Source of the DNA: Nioella nitratireducens
Lineage (GTDB): Bacteria; Pseudomonadota; Alphaproteobacteria; Rhodobacterales; Rhodobacteraceae
Direction: 5' to 3'
NCBI RefSeq assembly: GCF_001879715.1
Contig: NZ_MNBW01000010.1
Location: 62,001 to 126,000 of the forward strand
Length of the DNA stretch: 64,000 nt
The notes beneath the pieces are model-generated. The model ran no database searches. It was not told the origin of the DNA and saw nothing but the letters and a program-made list of their open reading frames with translations. The first letter of the stretch is position 1. Each line of letters opens with the position of its first letter. Shown here one piece after another: positions 53,851-63,207 of the stretch. The translations under genes were made by a program, and so were the position numbers.

Positions 53851-54663
53851 TCAGCCCGCCTGAAGCAGTTTCAGGGCGGCGCCATGCAATTCGGCACTCG
53901 CCGCCGCCAGAACCTGCCCGCCCTCATGCACCGGGCGCCCCTGCCAATCGGTGACGATCCCGCCGGCCGCTTCGATGACGGCAATCGGCGCGGAGATGTC
54001 ATAGGCGTTCAGCCCGGCCTCGATCACCAGATCGACCTGCCCGGCGGCCAGCAGCCCGTAGGCGTAGCAATCCATGCCGTAGCGGGTCAGCTTGACCCTG
54101 TCGCGCACCCGCTCGAAGGCCAGACGCTCCTCAGTGGTTCCAACCTCGGGGAAGGTGGAAAACAGCGTCGCCTCGGACAAACGGCGCCCGCCGCGCACCG
54201 CCAAGGCTTGCGCTCCATGCGGCCCGGATACCGCCGCCTGCCCCAGCCCGCCTTCAAACCGCTCGCCGATATAAGGCTGGTCGATGATGCCGTAGAACGG
54301 CCCGTCGGCATCCTGAAGGCCGATCAACACCCCCCATGTGGGCGTGCCGGAAATGAACCCGCGCGTGCCGTCAATCGGGTCGAGCACCCAGGTCAGACCG
54401 CTGGTGCCCGCGACAACGCCATGTTCTTCCCCCAGAATCCCGTCATCGGGGCGTCGGTCGGCCAACACGGCCCGCATGGCAGTTTCCGCCTCGCGGTCGG
54501 CCACTGTCACCGGGTCGAACCCATCGGTCAGCTTGTTGTCCGCAGCCAGTCCCGCGTTGCGAAAATGCGACAGGGTCGCGCGCCGGGCGGCCTCGGCCAG
54601 CGCCCGGCCCGTGGCTACAAGCTCGGAGGCAAGGGATTGCGAAAGATCGGAACGGGTCAACAT
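53851..54663 (-). CDS. hisN: Histidinol-phosphatase, inositol-monophosphatase type
   Basis: Mg2+ phosphatase of the IMPase superfamily, 270 residues. Metal-site motifs: GEEHG near 81, the LDPIDGTRGFISGTP core near 95-108 and the C-terminal AYDISAPIAVIEAAGGIVTDWQGRP near 210-235. The TRGFISG variant is typical of HisN-type histidinol-phosphatases instead of SuhB/CysQ. The start at 54663 was chosen; upstream in-frame sequence overlaps the XRE gene. The 129 bases to the deaminase hold nothing that I can support. Confidence 0.87.
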   Translation of the reverse strand: MLTRSDLSQSLASELVATGRALAEAARRATLSHFRNAGLAADNKLTDGFDPVTVADREAETAMRAVLADRRPDDGILGEEHGVVAGTSGLTWVLDPIDGTRGFISGTPTWGVLIGLQDADGPFYGIIDQPYIGERFEGGLGQAAVSGPHGAQALAVRGGRRLSEATLFSTFPEVGTTEERLAFERVRDRVKLTRYGMDCYAYGLLAAGQVDLVIEAGLNAYDISAPIAVIEAAGGIVTDWQGRPVHEGGQVLAAASAELHGAALKLLQAG

Positions 54664-54730
54664 GGCGGGGCCTCGTGCGGGGTTTGTCCCGTCTCGGGTG
54701 GCACGCCGCCCCGACCCCGTCAAGCGCGGA

Positions 54731-55096
54731 TCAGGCCGCCGCCCCCGACAGAACGCGGGCCAGTTCAAAGATCTGTTTGCGCTGATTTTCCGGGATCGCG
54801 TAATAGGAGCGCACCAGTTCCAGCGCCTCCTTGTCGGCCAGCACATCGCCCGGCAGGGTCGCGCCCGGGTCCACCCCGCCATCCAGACCCTCGAAGAAAT
54901 ATGCCACGGGCACCTCCAGCGCGGCGGCGATGTCCCACATCCGCGAGGCACTGACGCGGTTCATGCCGGTTTCGTATTTCTGGATCTGCTGGAACTTGAT
55001 CCCCACGCGCTCGGCCAATTGCTGCTGCGTCATGCCTACCATCCACCGACGATGGCGGACGCGTTTGCCAACATGGATGTCGACAGGATGTTTCAT
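54731..55096 (-). CDS. XRE-family transcriptional regulator
   Basis: A 121-residue regulator with a Cro/CI-type HTH: KRVRHRRWMVGMTQQQLAERVGIKFQQIQKYETGMNRVSASRMWDIAAALEVPVAYFFEGL (residues 10-70), then a ~50-residue helical tail (VRSYYAIPENQRKQIFELARVLS). This two-part form is common in alphaproteobacteria. Start at 55096 with AAGGAG upstream. Target genes unknown; it sits upstream of hisN on the same strand and divergent from the quinone oxidoreductase. Confidence 0.88.
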   Translation of the reverse strand: MKHPVDIHVGKRVRHRRWMVGMTQQQLAERVGIKFQQIQKYETGMNRVSASRMWDIAAALEVPVAYFFEGLDGGVDPGATLPGDVLADKEALELVRSYYAIPENQRKQIFELARVLSGAAA

Positions 55097-55294
55097 TCTT
55101 ATCTCCTTCGCAGCGCCGGGCCGGGTCCGCTTTGGACGTCGTCTAAGCCTGAGGAGTGATCTAGGCCGCCCGGGATACTTGGCAATAACAATAACCCTCT
55201 GCGGGAGCGCGCGCAAAAGGACGCATTGTCCCGGTTGCAACGGTCCGCTGGCACGTTAGCCTGCCCCGGCAACAGACCAGACAAGGACCACAGG

Positions 55295-56254
55295 ATGCGC
55301 GCCTATCGCCTGACCAGCTTCGACACCCCGCCACGGATCGCGGACATCGACACACCGGCCCCGGCCAAGGGCGAGGCCCTCGTGCGGATCGCGGCCTGCG
55401 GGCTGAACTTCGCCGATCTTCTGATGGTCAAGGGCCGCTATCAGGACACGCCGGAACCGCCCTTCACCATGGGGATGGAAATCGCCGGCACAATCGAGTC
55501 GCTTGGCCCCGACACCGACGGCCCTGCCCCCGGCACCCGCGTTGCGGTCTTCGCGGGACAAGGCGGGCTGGCCGAATTGGGGTGTTTTCCGGTCGACCGG
55601 ATCACGCCCATCCCCGATGGGATGCCGTTCGAGGACGCTGCCGCCTTCCTCGTGACCTACGGCACCTCGCACCTGGCGCTCGGACATCGCGGGCGGCTGC
55701 AAAGGGGCGAGCGGCTGCTGGTGCTGGGCGCGGCGGGGGGTGTCGGGCTGACCGCCGTTGAAATCGGCGCCCGCATGGGGGCCGAGGTCATCGCCTGCGC
55801 CCGTGGCACGGCCAAGCTGGCGGTCGCCAAATCCGCCGGGGCCACCCACCTGATCGACAGTGAAACGCAGGATATCCGCACCGAGGTCAAGGCACTTGGC
55901 GGCGCCGACGTGGTCTATGACGCCGTGGGCGGCGACCAGTTCAAGGCCGCGCTTCGCGCCACCAATCCCGGTGGGCGGCTTATTCCCATCGGCTTTGCCA
56001 GCGGCGAGGTGCCCCAGATTCCAGCCAATATCCTGCTGGTGAAAAACCTCGACGTGATCGGGCTTTACTGGGGCGGCTACATGCAATTCGCGCCCGAGGT
56101 GCTGACCGGCAGCCTGTCCGACCTCTTCGCCATGTACGAGGCTGGCGGGCTGCATCCTCATATCGGCGCGACGTATCCGCTGGATCAGACCGCCGACGCC
56201 ATGGCGCTGATGAAGGCGCGGAAATCCACCGGCAAGGTCGTGGTGACGATCTGA
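55295..56254 (+). CDS. Zinc-free quinone oxidoreductase (MDR superfamily)
   Basis: Medium-chain reductase of the NADPH:quinone oxidoreductase type, 319 residues. N-terminal GroES-like part (CGLNFADLLMVKGRYQDTPEPPFTMGMEIAGTIESLG); the nucleotide-binding motif LGAAGGVGLTAVEIGARMGAEVIA near 148 has the AAGGVG fingerprint of zinc-free members. No cysteine ligands for zinc. It ends with the usual ATGKVVVTI-like strand. Physiological substrate unknown. Confidence 0.88.
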   Translation: MRAYRLTSFDTPPRIADIDTPAPAKGEALVRIAACGLNFADLLMVKGRYQDTPEPPFTMGMEIAGTIESLGPDTDGPAPGTRVAVFAGQGGLAELGCFPVDRITPIPDGMPFEDAAAFLVTYGTSHLALGHRGRLQRGERLLVLGAAGGVGLTAVEIGARMGAEVIACARGTAKLAVAKSAGATHLIDSETQDIRTEVKALGGADVVYDAVGGDQFKAALRATNPGGRLIPIGFASGEVPQIPANILLVKNLDVIGLYWGGYMQFAPEVLTGSLSDLFAMYEAGGLHPHIGATYPLDQTADAMALMKARKSTGKVVVTI

Positions 56255-56359
56255 TCCAACGCGGCGCGCGGTCCTTTACATGCGCGCCGCCCACTCTCGC
56301 CTATTGATGCCGCAGGTCCAGGAAGCGCAAAACCGGTTTCCACATTTGCGCGCCATGAT

Positions 56360-57141
56360 CTAGCGGCAGGCACTGGCGGCCTCCAACGCCGCCGTGCTCC
56401 ACGGGCCGAGGTCACGGGCGACGAGTTGTGCGCCCTGCACGCGCGTTGCGAGAAGCCGCTGCCAATCGCTGTCGGCGGTCAAAATCTCGGGCCCCTGCCC
56501 GCAGTCGCGGATCGCAGAAGAGATATGCGCGTCGCCAATGCGGTGATTGGTCAGGCCCGAAACCGCCGCGACCTGGGTCAGCGCACCGGGTGTATACCGC
56601 CAGACACGTAGGGTGCGGGCCAGGTGCGGGCGGTCAATATACGCGATCTCCACCGCGCCATCGCCGTCAAAATCACCCGCGCCGACTATCGCCAGCCAAC
56701 GGCGCGGCTGGCCGATATAGGGGGTGGCTGCGTCCAGAACCAAGTTACTCCCGGTCCAGCGATAGACCGCCAGCTGCGCACCAAACCGACGGTGACTGCG
56801 CGCGACGATCACCTCATCGGTGCCGTCGCCATCCAGATCGACCAGCCGGGGGGCCACGTCCTCGAACACGTGATCGGCCTCCAGCGTCAGCGCATGGCCG
56901 CACAGCCCGTGATTGCCCGGCGCATCGACCCAAAGCGTTTCGGGCTCGTCCTGTCGTCCAAGCACGAAATGGCGATAGCGTGTCACGGGATCGTCGAACC
57001 ACGCGCGCCCGATGGCACCCCGTGTTGTCGCATCGACCGTGACGCTACCGGGATAGGCCGTCAGGCTGGCCTGATCGACCGTGCAGGCCGCCGCCCCACC
57101 CGCGCAGAACAGGGCCAGCGCACAGGCAAGCCCCACCCGCA

Positions 57142-57142
<1 letters not shown>
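56360..57142 (-). CDS. Exported FG-GAP/VCBS-repeat protein
   Basis: A 260-residue protein with an N-terminal signal peptide (MRVGLACALALFCAGGAAA, cut before CTVDQ), which could be Sec or lipoprotein type. Two calcium-loop motifs, DLDGDGTDEVIVA near 103 and DFDGDGAVEIAYID near 157, mark FG-GAP/beta-propeller-like repeats. Three more cysteines in the mature part may form disulfides. Start overlaps the ferredoxin stop by one base (TGATG). Periplasmic; function unknown. Confidence 0.82.
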
Positions 57143-57474
<332 letters not shown>

Positions 57475-57578
57475 TTAAACTCAGTCCGGGCATTACGTAG
57501 CGGCCCAAAACGGGCTTTGCCAGTCCGAATGCGTCACTTTTGCGCGGGGAAATTGCGCGCTTGCGTCATCTCTCTTAT

Positions 57579-57593
57579 GTTCTATCTTTGTTC
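57579..57593 (+). promoter_or_regulatory. Alphaproteobacterial SOS (LexA) box
   Basis: GTTC-N7-GTTC, exactly the LexA consensus of alphaproteobacteria: GTTC at 57579-57582 and at 57590-57593. The ATG of the DnaE2-like remnant starts only three bases later. Confidence 0.75.
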
Positions 57594-57595
57594 CC

Positions 57596-57958
57596 ATGGA
57601 GCCCGATATTCGCCCCCCAGACTGGCCGCGCCCGCCCGTGGCGATCCAACACGCGCTGCTCGACCGACCGCCGCTGAATGCGCGGGTCACAGTGGCCGGG
57701 CTGGTCCTGGTGCGCCAGCGGCCCGGCACCGCCAAGGGGGTGATTTTCCTGACGCTGGAGGATGAAACAGGCGTCTGCAACGTCATCATCTGGCGCAAGA
57801 TCTACGAACGCTTTCGCCGCGCGGTGATCGCCGGGCGGCTGTTGCGGGTGACGGGCCGGGTACAGCGCGACCACGGCGTCACCCATGTCGTTGCCGAAGA
57901 GGTCGAGGATATCTCGCATATGCTGGATGAGCTTCTGGCCCGCCCCGACGACCGTTAA
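57596..57958 (+). pseudogene. Remnant of error-prone DNA polymerase DnaE2: C-terminal OB-fold only
   Basis: A 120-residue open frame whose residues 28-115 (VTVAGLVLVRQRPGTAKGVIFLTLEDETG, then VCNVIIWRKIYERFR, LLRVTGRVQRDHGVTHVVAEEVEDIS) match the C-terminal OB-fold domain of DnaE2, a polymerase of about 1,000 residues or more. The PHP, palm and finger domains are missing, and so are imuA and imuB. The frame itself is intact, the first 27 residues are proline-rich and not DnaE2-like, and the ATG lies right behind a perfect SOS box with no ribosome site. Either debris of an imuAB-dnaE2 deletion or a kept, SOS-induced (possibly leaderless) OB-fold protein. Called a pseudogene with reserve. Confidence 0.7.
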
Positions 57959-58061
57959 GCCTTTGCCGCAAGGCCAAAACCCTGTATCCTATGCCCCAAG
58001 ACAAGGGCCCCGCGCAGACGGGCCGACCGAGGCAGGCACAAGACAGGCGCACGGCAGACCC

Positions 58062-58625
58062 ATGAAAGTTTCCCTTCCCCTTCTTGCGGGCCTGATGGGC
58101 TTGGCCGCCTGTGGCGCGGGCCCCGGTGCCGAAGTCGCCCGGCTGATGGAGCGGGACGGCACCATCATCTCGCGCGGGGAAGGCCCGGAAGACGCCCGTC
58201 CCGACGCTTGCTATGCCCGCGACCAGACGCCTGCCGTCATCGAAACGGTAACGGAACAGGTGATGGTCCAGCCACCGCAACTGGCCTCGGACGGGGCCGT
58301 GCGAGAGCCCGCGATTTTCCGCACCGAGACCCGGCAACGTATTGTTCAGGAACGACAAGAAGTGTGGTTCGAAACCCCCTGCCAATCCGAGACCGACCCC
58401 GCATTCATCGCCTCGGTCCAGCGGGCGCTTGCCGCGCGCGGCATCTACCAAGGCCCCGTCAACGGCGTGATGGACCGACCCACCCGCCGCGCGATCCGCC
58501 AGTTTCAAGACCCGCAAGGGCTGGATTCGGGCGTTCTGTCGCTGGCCGCTGCGCGCCTCTTGGGCCTAGCCGTCTGGGATCCGGTCGCCGCGGCACGTCC
58601 CGACTACGCGGCATCTGAAGAATAA
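58062..58625 (+). CDS. Peptidoglycan-binding lipoprotein
   Basis: A 187-residue protein with a lipobox (LMGLAAC, Cys 17), so it is lipid-anchored. The C-terminal part (about 108-165: DPAFIASVQRALAARGIYQGPVNGVMDRPTRRAIRQFQDPQGLDSGVLSLAAARLLGL) is a PG_binding_1 domain. Residues 45-105 (CYARDQTPAVIETVTEQVMVQP, then RTETRQRIVQERQEVWFETPC) are repeated in many roseobacter lipoproteins. Probably bridges membrane and cell wall. Confidence 0.87.
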   Translation: MKVSLPLLAGLMGLAACGAGPGAEVARLMERDGTIISRGEGPEDARPDACYARDQTPAVIETVTEQVMVQPPQLASDGAVREPAIFRTETRQRIVQERQEVWFETPCQSETDPAFIASVQRALAARGIYQGPVNGVMDRPTRRAIRQFQDPQGLDSGVLSLAAARLLGLAVWDPVAAARPDYAASEE

Positions 58626-58660
58626 TCACAGCCTTGCTTGCCGGATCGACCTTGACTCGA

Positions 58661-58686
58661 CTCATTTTTGACGTTGATCTCATTTT
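58661..58686. promoter_or_regulatory. Operator-like direct repeats before the TetR gene
   Basis: CTCATTTT occurs at 58661-58668 and 58679-58686, an 18-base period, in an AT-rich stretch ending just before the TetR gene. A plausible autoregulatory site, on weak evidence. Confidence 0.35.
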
Positions 58687-58703
58687 CATAAATGCGAGAT
58701 CCA

Positions 58704-59351
58704 ATGACCGAGACCACCCAAACCCCCGCACGCTTTGCCAAGGCACTGCTGATCCGCTGCAGGGGCGCCAGCAAGCGCGACCGCACCCGCGCACGCCTGC
58801 AAGCGGCGATGGCCGAACTGCTGGACGATCGTCCACCCGCAGACCTGAAGGTCGCCGATATCTGTCGCGTGGCGGGCAGCGCGCATGGCACATTCTACAC
58901 CTATTTCCCCGACATTCGGGGCGCGCTGGCGGATACGCTGCTCGAATTCATCACCTTCCTTCAAGGTGAGATGCGACAAGCCGCCCGCAATGGCCCCACG
59001 CCCGAGGACCGCTCGCGCCGATCGACCGCCGCCTATCTTGATCTTTTCGCAGCCAATCGCGGGCTGATGCGCTGCCTCGTCACGCGGCTCGATGCTTTCC
59101 CCGAGGCCAGCGCTGCCTTTCAGCGCCTCAACCGCGACTGGGCCGAGACCGTGGCCGACGCTTGGGGGCGGCGGGGCGCAACATCCCGCGATGAACTGCT
59201 GCGCCGCGCCTACGCGCTTGGCGGCATGGTCGATCAATACCTGATCATGCTGCATTTCGGGGACGACCCCACGCTCGCCGCGCTGTCGCAGGACCGCACC
59301 GCGCTGATCGAGACCTTGTCACATATCTGGGAAAGAGGAATGACGGGATGA
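58704..59351 (+). CDS. TetR-family regulator
   Basis: About 215 residues. HTH near 25-65: RTRARLQAAMAELLDDRPPADLKVADICRVAGSAHGTFYTYFPDIRGALADTLLEF, a clear TetR pattern. A ligand-binding helical domain follows. ATG at 58704 preferred (a GCGAG-type site upstream); an ATG at 58692 in frame is possible. The stop overlaps the ligase gene (ATGA), so regulator and enzymes share one mRNA. Confidence 0.87.
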   Translation: MTETTQTPARFAKALLIRCRGASKRDRTRARLQAAMAELLDDRPPADLKVADICRVAGSAHGTFYTYFPDIRGALADTLLEFITFLQGEMRQAARNGPTPEDRSRRSTAAYLDLFAANRGLMRCLVTRLDAFPEASAAFQRLNRDWAETVADAWGRRGATSRDELLRRAYALGGMVDQYLIMLHFGDDPTLAALSQDRTALIETLSHIWERGMTG

Positions 59352-60643
59352 GCCTGATCGACGGGGCCGAATTTCAGAGGGCAGACGCCCTGCTGCCCGC
59401 GCAGCAGGCGGCATGGAACCGGCAGCGCGCCCATGTGGCGGACAACTCTGCCTTTTACCAACGGCTCTGGGACGGCGCGGCACCGCCCACCGACCTGCGC
59501 GATCTGCCAACCCTGCCGCTGTCGGACAAGGCTGGGCTACGGCTGAGTCAGGCTGCGCATCCGCCCTTCGGCGACTACCTTGCCACGCCGCGCGCCACCG
59601 CCAACCGGCTGCACCGCACCTCGGGCACCACCGGGCAAGCGATGAACCTTGCCCTTTCGGCCCGCGATGCCGCGATTACGGCGGCGGTCGGCGGGCGCTG
59701 CCACGGCGCGGCGGGGCTGACGGCGGATCACACGGTGGTGCATTGCCTGAACTACCAGATGTGGATGGGTGGCGTGACCGATCACATGACGTTGGAGGCA
59801 ACCGGCGCGCTGGTCGTGCCCTTCGGCGTCGGCTCGACCGAATTGCTGATCCGCACGATCCAAGAGGTCGGCATCAACGCGATCTCCTGCACGCCCTCTT
59901 ATCCGGCGGTGCTGGAACGGGTGCTCGACCGGCTCGGCATGGTTCCCCGCAATCTGGGTTTGAAACTCGGCCTATTCGGCGGCGAGCCGGGGCTGGACGA
60001 CCCGGCTCTCAGGGACCGTATCCGGGAAACCTGGGGGATGGAGCCGCGCAATGCCAACTACGGCGTGTCTGACGTGTTTTCGAACTTCGCGGCGCAATGC
60101 GAACATGACTCGCGGCTGCATTTCATGGCTTGGGACGTGCTCTGGCCCGAACTGATCGACCCCGACAGCGCCACGCCCCTGCCCTTGCAGGCGGGAACCG
60201 AGGGCGAGCTTGTCCTCACCCATCTGGCCCGCGACTGCCAACCTTTGGTTCGGTTCCGCACCGGAGACATCATCGCGGTGGACGACACCGCTCCCTGCCG
60301 CTGCGGGCGCCATGGCTTTCGCTTCCGGGTGGTGGGACGCAGCGACGACATGGTGGTGGTGCGCGGGCTGAACCTGTTTCCCAGTATGGTCGCCGCCGTG
60401 CTGAGCGGGATCGAAGCGCTTTCGGGCGATTACCGGATCGTGCTGGACACGCCCCCACCCTATGACGCGCTGCCCCTGACGGCGGAACTGGCGCGCGGCG
60501 TCGCGGCCAGCGATGGGCTGCGCAACAGCGTGGAACAGGCCGTGAAACGCACCCTCGGCGCCAGCGCCCGCGTCACGCTGGTGCCGCACGGCACCTTCCC
60601 CGTAACCGAAGGCAAAACCAAACGCGTCCTGCGGGAGTACTGA
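59348..60643 (+). CDS. Phenylacetate-CoA-ligase-like acyl-CoA synthetase
   Basis: PaaK-type AMP-forming CoA ligase, 431 residues. P-loop HRTSGTTGQAMN near 90-100, adenine motif YGVSDVFSNFAAQCE near 238, RFRTGDIIAVDD near 300 followed by CRCGRHGFRFRVVGRSDDMVVVRGLNLFPSMV, and the C-terminal TEGKTKRVLREY with the catalytic lysine. Aryl- or arylacetic-acid substrate is likely from the family, but the exact acid is unknown. Operon with an upstream TetR and a downstream crotonase (gap three bases). Confidence 0.88.
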   Translation: MSLIDGAEFQRADALLPAQQAAWNRQRAHVADNSAFYQRLWDGAAPPTDLRDLPTLPLSDKAGLRLSQAAHPPFGDYLATPRATANRLHRTSGTTGQAMNLALSARDAAITAAVGGRCHGAAGLTADHTVVHCLNYQMWMGGVTDHMTLEATGALVVPFGVGSTELLIRTIQEVGINAISCTPSYPAVLERVLDRLGMVPRNLGLKLGLFGGEPGLDDPALRDRIRETWGMEPRNANYGVSDVFSNFAAQCEHDSRLHFMAWDVLWPELIDPDSATPLPLQAGTEGELVLTHLARDCQPLVRFRTGDIIAVDDTAPCRCGRHGFRFRVVGRSDDMVVVRGLNLFPSMVAAVLSGIEALSGDYRIVLDTPPPYDALPLTAELARGVAASDGLRNSVEQAVKRTLGASARVTLVPHGTFPVTEGKTKRVLREY

Positions 60644-60646
60644 GCG

Positions 60647-61411
60647 ATGAGCGATTTCACCTATGACACCGTGCTCAGCGATCTGGTCGACGACGGCGTG
60701 CGCCGGATCGCCCTGAACCGGCCAGACCGGCTGAACGCGATGAACCTGACCCTCATCCGCGACGTGGCCCGCGCCTTCGACGATGCCAATGCCGACCCGG
60801 CGACACGGGCGATCATTTTCACCGGCGAGGGCCGCGCGTTCTGCGCGGGCGACGACCGGCAGGACCACACCCACCCCGCAAGCGAGGAAGAGGCCCGCAG
60901 TCTGGTCACCGCCATTCAGGCCGCGACCCGCGCGATCTGTTTCGGCCCCAAGCCGGTTGTGGGCGCTATCAACGGATGGGCCGTGGGCGGCGGGTTCGAA
61001 TGGGCAATCAACTGCGATTTCCCGATCTGGGGCGACAGCGCCAAGGCGTTCTTCCCCGAGGTCTCGCTCAATCTCTTCGTCACCGGCGCGGTCACCACCC
61101 TGTTGCCCGCGATGGTCGGTCTTGCCAAGGCGCGCGAGATGCTGATTTTCGGCGACCGCTACACGGCGACCGAGTTACACAGCCTCGGCGTGGCCTGGCG
61201 CGTTGCCCCGGATGACGCGCTTGCGGACGAGGCGCTCGTCACCGCGCGCCGCCTCGCCGCGCTGCCACCGCTTTCGACCCGCGCGATGAAACGGGTGCTG
61301 AACGCGGCGGCCATGCCCGACATGTCCCGCGCGCTGGATCTGGAGACAGAGGCCACCGTGGCGGGCTTCCTCGACCCCGAAACCACCCGTCTCCTCAAGG
61401 ATTTCAGATAA
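60647..61411 (+). CDS. Enoyl-CoA hydratase/isomerase family protein
   Basis: A 254-residue crotonase: RPDRLNAMNLTLIRDV near 25, AFCAGDDRQDH near 65 (oxyanion region), GWAVGGGFEWAINCDFPIW near 108 and FPEVSLNLFVTGAVTTLLPAMVG near 130-150. Reaction type (hydratase, isomerase or ring hydrolase) cannot be told. It acts downstream of the PaaK-like ligase in a short CoA-dependent acid pathway. AAGG-type spacing is poor, but the ATG follows the ligase stop by three bases. Confidence 0.85.
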   Translation: MSDFTYDTVLSDLVDDGVRRIALNRPDRLNAMNLTLIRDVARAFDDANADPATRAIIFTGEGRAFCAGDDRQDHTHPASEEEARSLVTAIQAATRAICFGPKPVVGAINGWAVGGGFEWAINCDFPIWGDSAKAFFPEVSLNLFVTGAVTTLLPAMVGLAKAREMLIFGDRYTATELHSLGVAWRVAPDDALADEALVTARRLAALPPLSTRAMKRVLNAAAMPDMSRALDLETEATVAGFLDPETTRLLKDFR

Positions 61412-61443
61412 AAAATCCCCCGCCGGATCGTCTCCGGCGGGGG
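61411..61443 (-). terminator. Rho-independent terminator of the Do-like protease gene
   Basis: Arms CCCCCGCCGGA (61417-61427) and TCCGGCGGGGG (61433-61443), five-base loop. On the minus strand the stem is followed by ATTTTTT. It probably also stops the plus-strand crotonase transcript less efficiently. Confidence 0.8.
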
Positions 61444-61486
61444 CTGCCCTGGCATGACTCAGGGGCTTTCAAAAGACCCGCAGGCC

Positions 61487-62986
61487 TTACTTGTTGATCG
61501 GCAGCGCCACGAACCGCGGGGTGCCGTCACGGCGGATCAGCAGCAGAACACTGTTCTGACCGGCATCTTCCGCTTCCGTCACTCGGGTCCGGAAGGCTTC
61601 AACATCCGACACCGGCTGTTGGCCGACCTCGGTGATGACGTCGCCCGCCATCAGCCCACGATCAGCCGCATCCGAGGTGGGATCGACCGATTCCACCAGC
61701 AGGCCGGTTTCGATGCCATTGGCCTGACGCGCCTCGTCGGTCAGCGGCGCCAGCGACATTCCCAGCACGTCCGAAGACGGGGCAGGCACCACCGGCGTAT
61801 CGCCGTTCTGATCGGGGAAAGCCGCGTTTTCCGAGGTTTCGCGCCGACCAAGCGTCACCAGAAGCGTCTGAGTTTCGCCATCGCGGTAGACCACCACGCG
61901 GACGGTTTCGCCCACCGGCGCATCGCCCACGACCCGCACCAGTTCGCGGGTGTCATCGACGGCCACGCCGTTGAAGGTGGTGATCACGTCACCCACTTCC
62001 ATCCCGGCCTCGCGGGCGGGGCCTTCGGGCACATCCGTCACCAGCGCGCCGCTGGCCTGATCCAGACCCAGACCTTCGGCGATATCGGCAGACACGTCCT
62101 GAATGCGAACGCCCAGCCAGCCACGGCGGGTTTCGCCGAAGTCCTGAAGCTGTTGCACCACGTGCGACACGACGTTGGACGACATCGAGAATCCGATCCC
62201 GATCGAGCCGCCATTGGGGCTGAGGATCGCGGTGTTCACACCGACCACCTCGCCATCCATGTTGAACAGCGGCCCACCCGAGTTGCCACGATTGATGGCG
62301 GCGTCGGTCTGGATGTAGTTGTCATAGGTGCCCGACAGCGCCCGTTCGCGGGCCGAGACGATCCCGACCGAGACCGAAAACCCTTGGCCGAGCGGGTTGC
62401 CCATGGCCATCACCCAATCGCCGACGCGGGCGCTATCGCTGTCGCCAAACGCAACATGGGTCAACGCCGAGGCCGGTTCTACCTTCAGCAGGGCGATATC
62501 GGTGTTGGGGTCGGTCCCCACGACGTCGGCCGGCAACCGGGTGCCATCGCGGAAGTCGATCATGATTTCGTCAGCCCCGTCGATGACGTGGTTGTTGGTG
62601 ACGATATAGCCGTCTTCCGAGATCACGAAGCCCGAGCCGAGCGCATTCGAACGCCGGGGCGCCGGGGCCGGACCTTGGCCCGGGTTGCGGTTCATGAAGT
62701 CGTTGAAGAAATCCTCCAGCGGCGACCCCGGCGGAACCTGCGGCATAGGCCCTGTATTCGCAGCCACGAGGCTGGTGGTGGTGATATTGACGACCGCGTC
62801 GCCCACTTCATCGACGAGATCGGCAAAGCTGCCGGGCCCCGCGATCTGCGCCCGTGACGGCACCGCAGTGCCGGCCAGCGTGGCCAAGGCCATGGCGATG
62901 ATCAGGAAAAGGGTCGTCACGGGATAGGCCAATGATCGGCCCTGGGGCCTGGTCAGCGCGACGGCCCTGGTATGTGCGGTTTGCAT
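61487..62986 (-). CDS. Do-like periplasmic serine protease (DegP/DegQ family)
   Basis: A 499-residue HtrA-family protease/chaperone. A hydrophobic export segment (PVTTLFLIIAMALATLAGTAVPSRA) lies near residues 22-46 behind a short basic leader. The catalytic triad is complete: H133 (TNNHV), D163 (NTDIALLKV) and S236 (GNSGGPL). PDZ1 is about 285-375 (RRGWLGVRIQDV), PDZ2 about 400-490 (ADRGLMAGDVITEVG). The hfl/DUF2065/deg neighbourhood of Rhodobacteraceae is recognisable because a DUF2065 gene follows at 63844, but a GNAT gene on the other strand separates them here. Confidence 0.93.
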   Translation of the reverse strand: MQTAHTRAVALTRPQGRSLAYPVTTLFLIIAMALATLAGTAVPSRAQIAGPGSFADLVDEVGDAVVNITTTSLVAANTGPMPQVPPGSPLEDFFNDFMNRNPGQGPAPAPRRSNALGSGFVISEDGYIVTNNHVIDGADEIMIDFRDGTRLPADVVGTDPNTDIALLKVEPASALTHVAFGDSDSARVGDWVMAMGNPLGQGFSVSVGIVSARERALSGTYDNYIQTDAAINRGNSGGPLFNMDGEVVGVNTAILSPNGGSIGIGFSMSSNVVSHVVQQLQDFGETRRGWLGVRIQDVSADIAEGLGLDQASGALVTDVPEGPAREAGMEVGDVITTFNGVAVDDTRELVRVVGDAPVGETVRVVVYRDGETQTLLVTLGRRETSENAAFPDQNGDTPVVPAPSSDVLGMSLAPLTDEARQANGIETGLLVESVDPTSDAADRGLMAGDVITEVGQQPVSDVEAFRTRVTEAEDAGQNSVLLLIRRDGTPRFVALPINK

Positions 62987-63207
62987 GGTCACTCGATTTC
63001 CTCCTGTCAAACCAAAGGTAGGCTGTCCCTGCCCTCTCGTGTTCAAGATATTTGCGGCACGGCGGCCGCATTCAACCGTCTCGTCTTTCATTTGAGTCAC
63101 ATGGGCGTGATAGCGCCCAGATCGTCGCGGTTCAGGCGCGGCAAAGACCGGCTCTCTTGATCTATACCGCAACTCAGGGCCAATGTTGGACCAATTCGGA
63201 GGAAACC

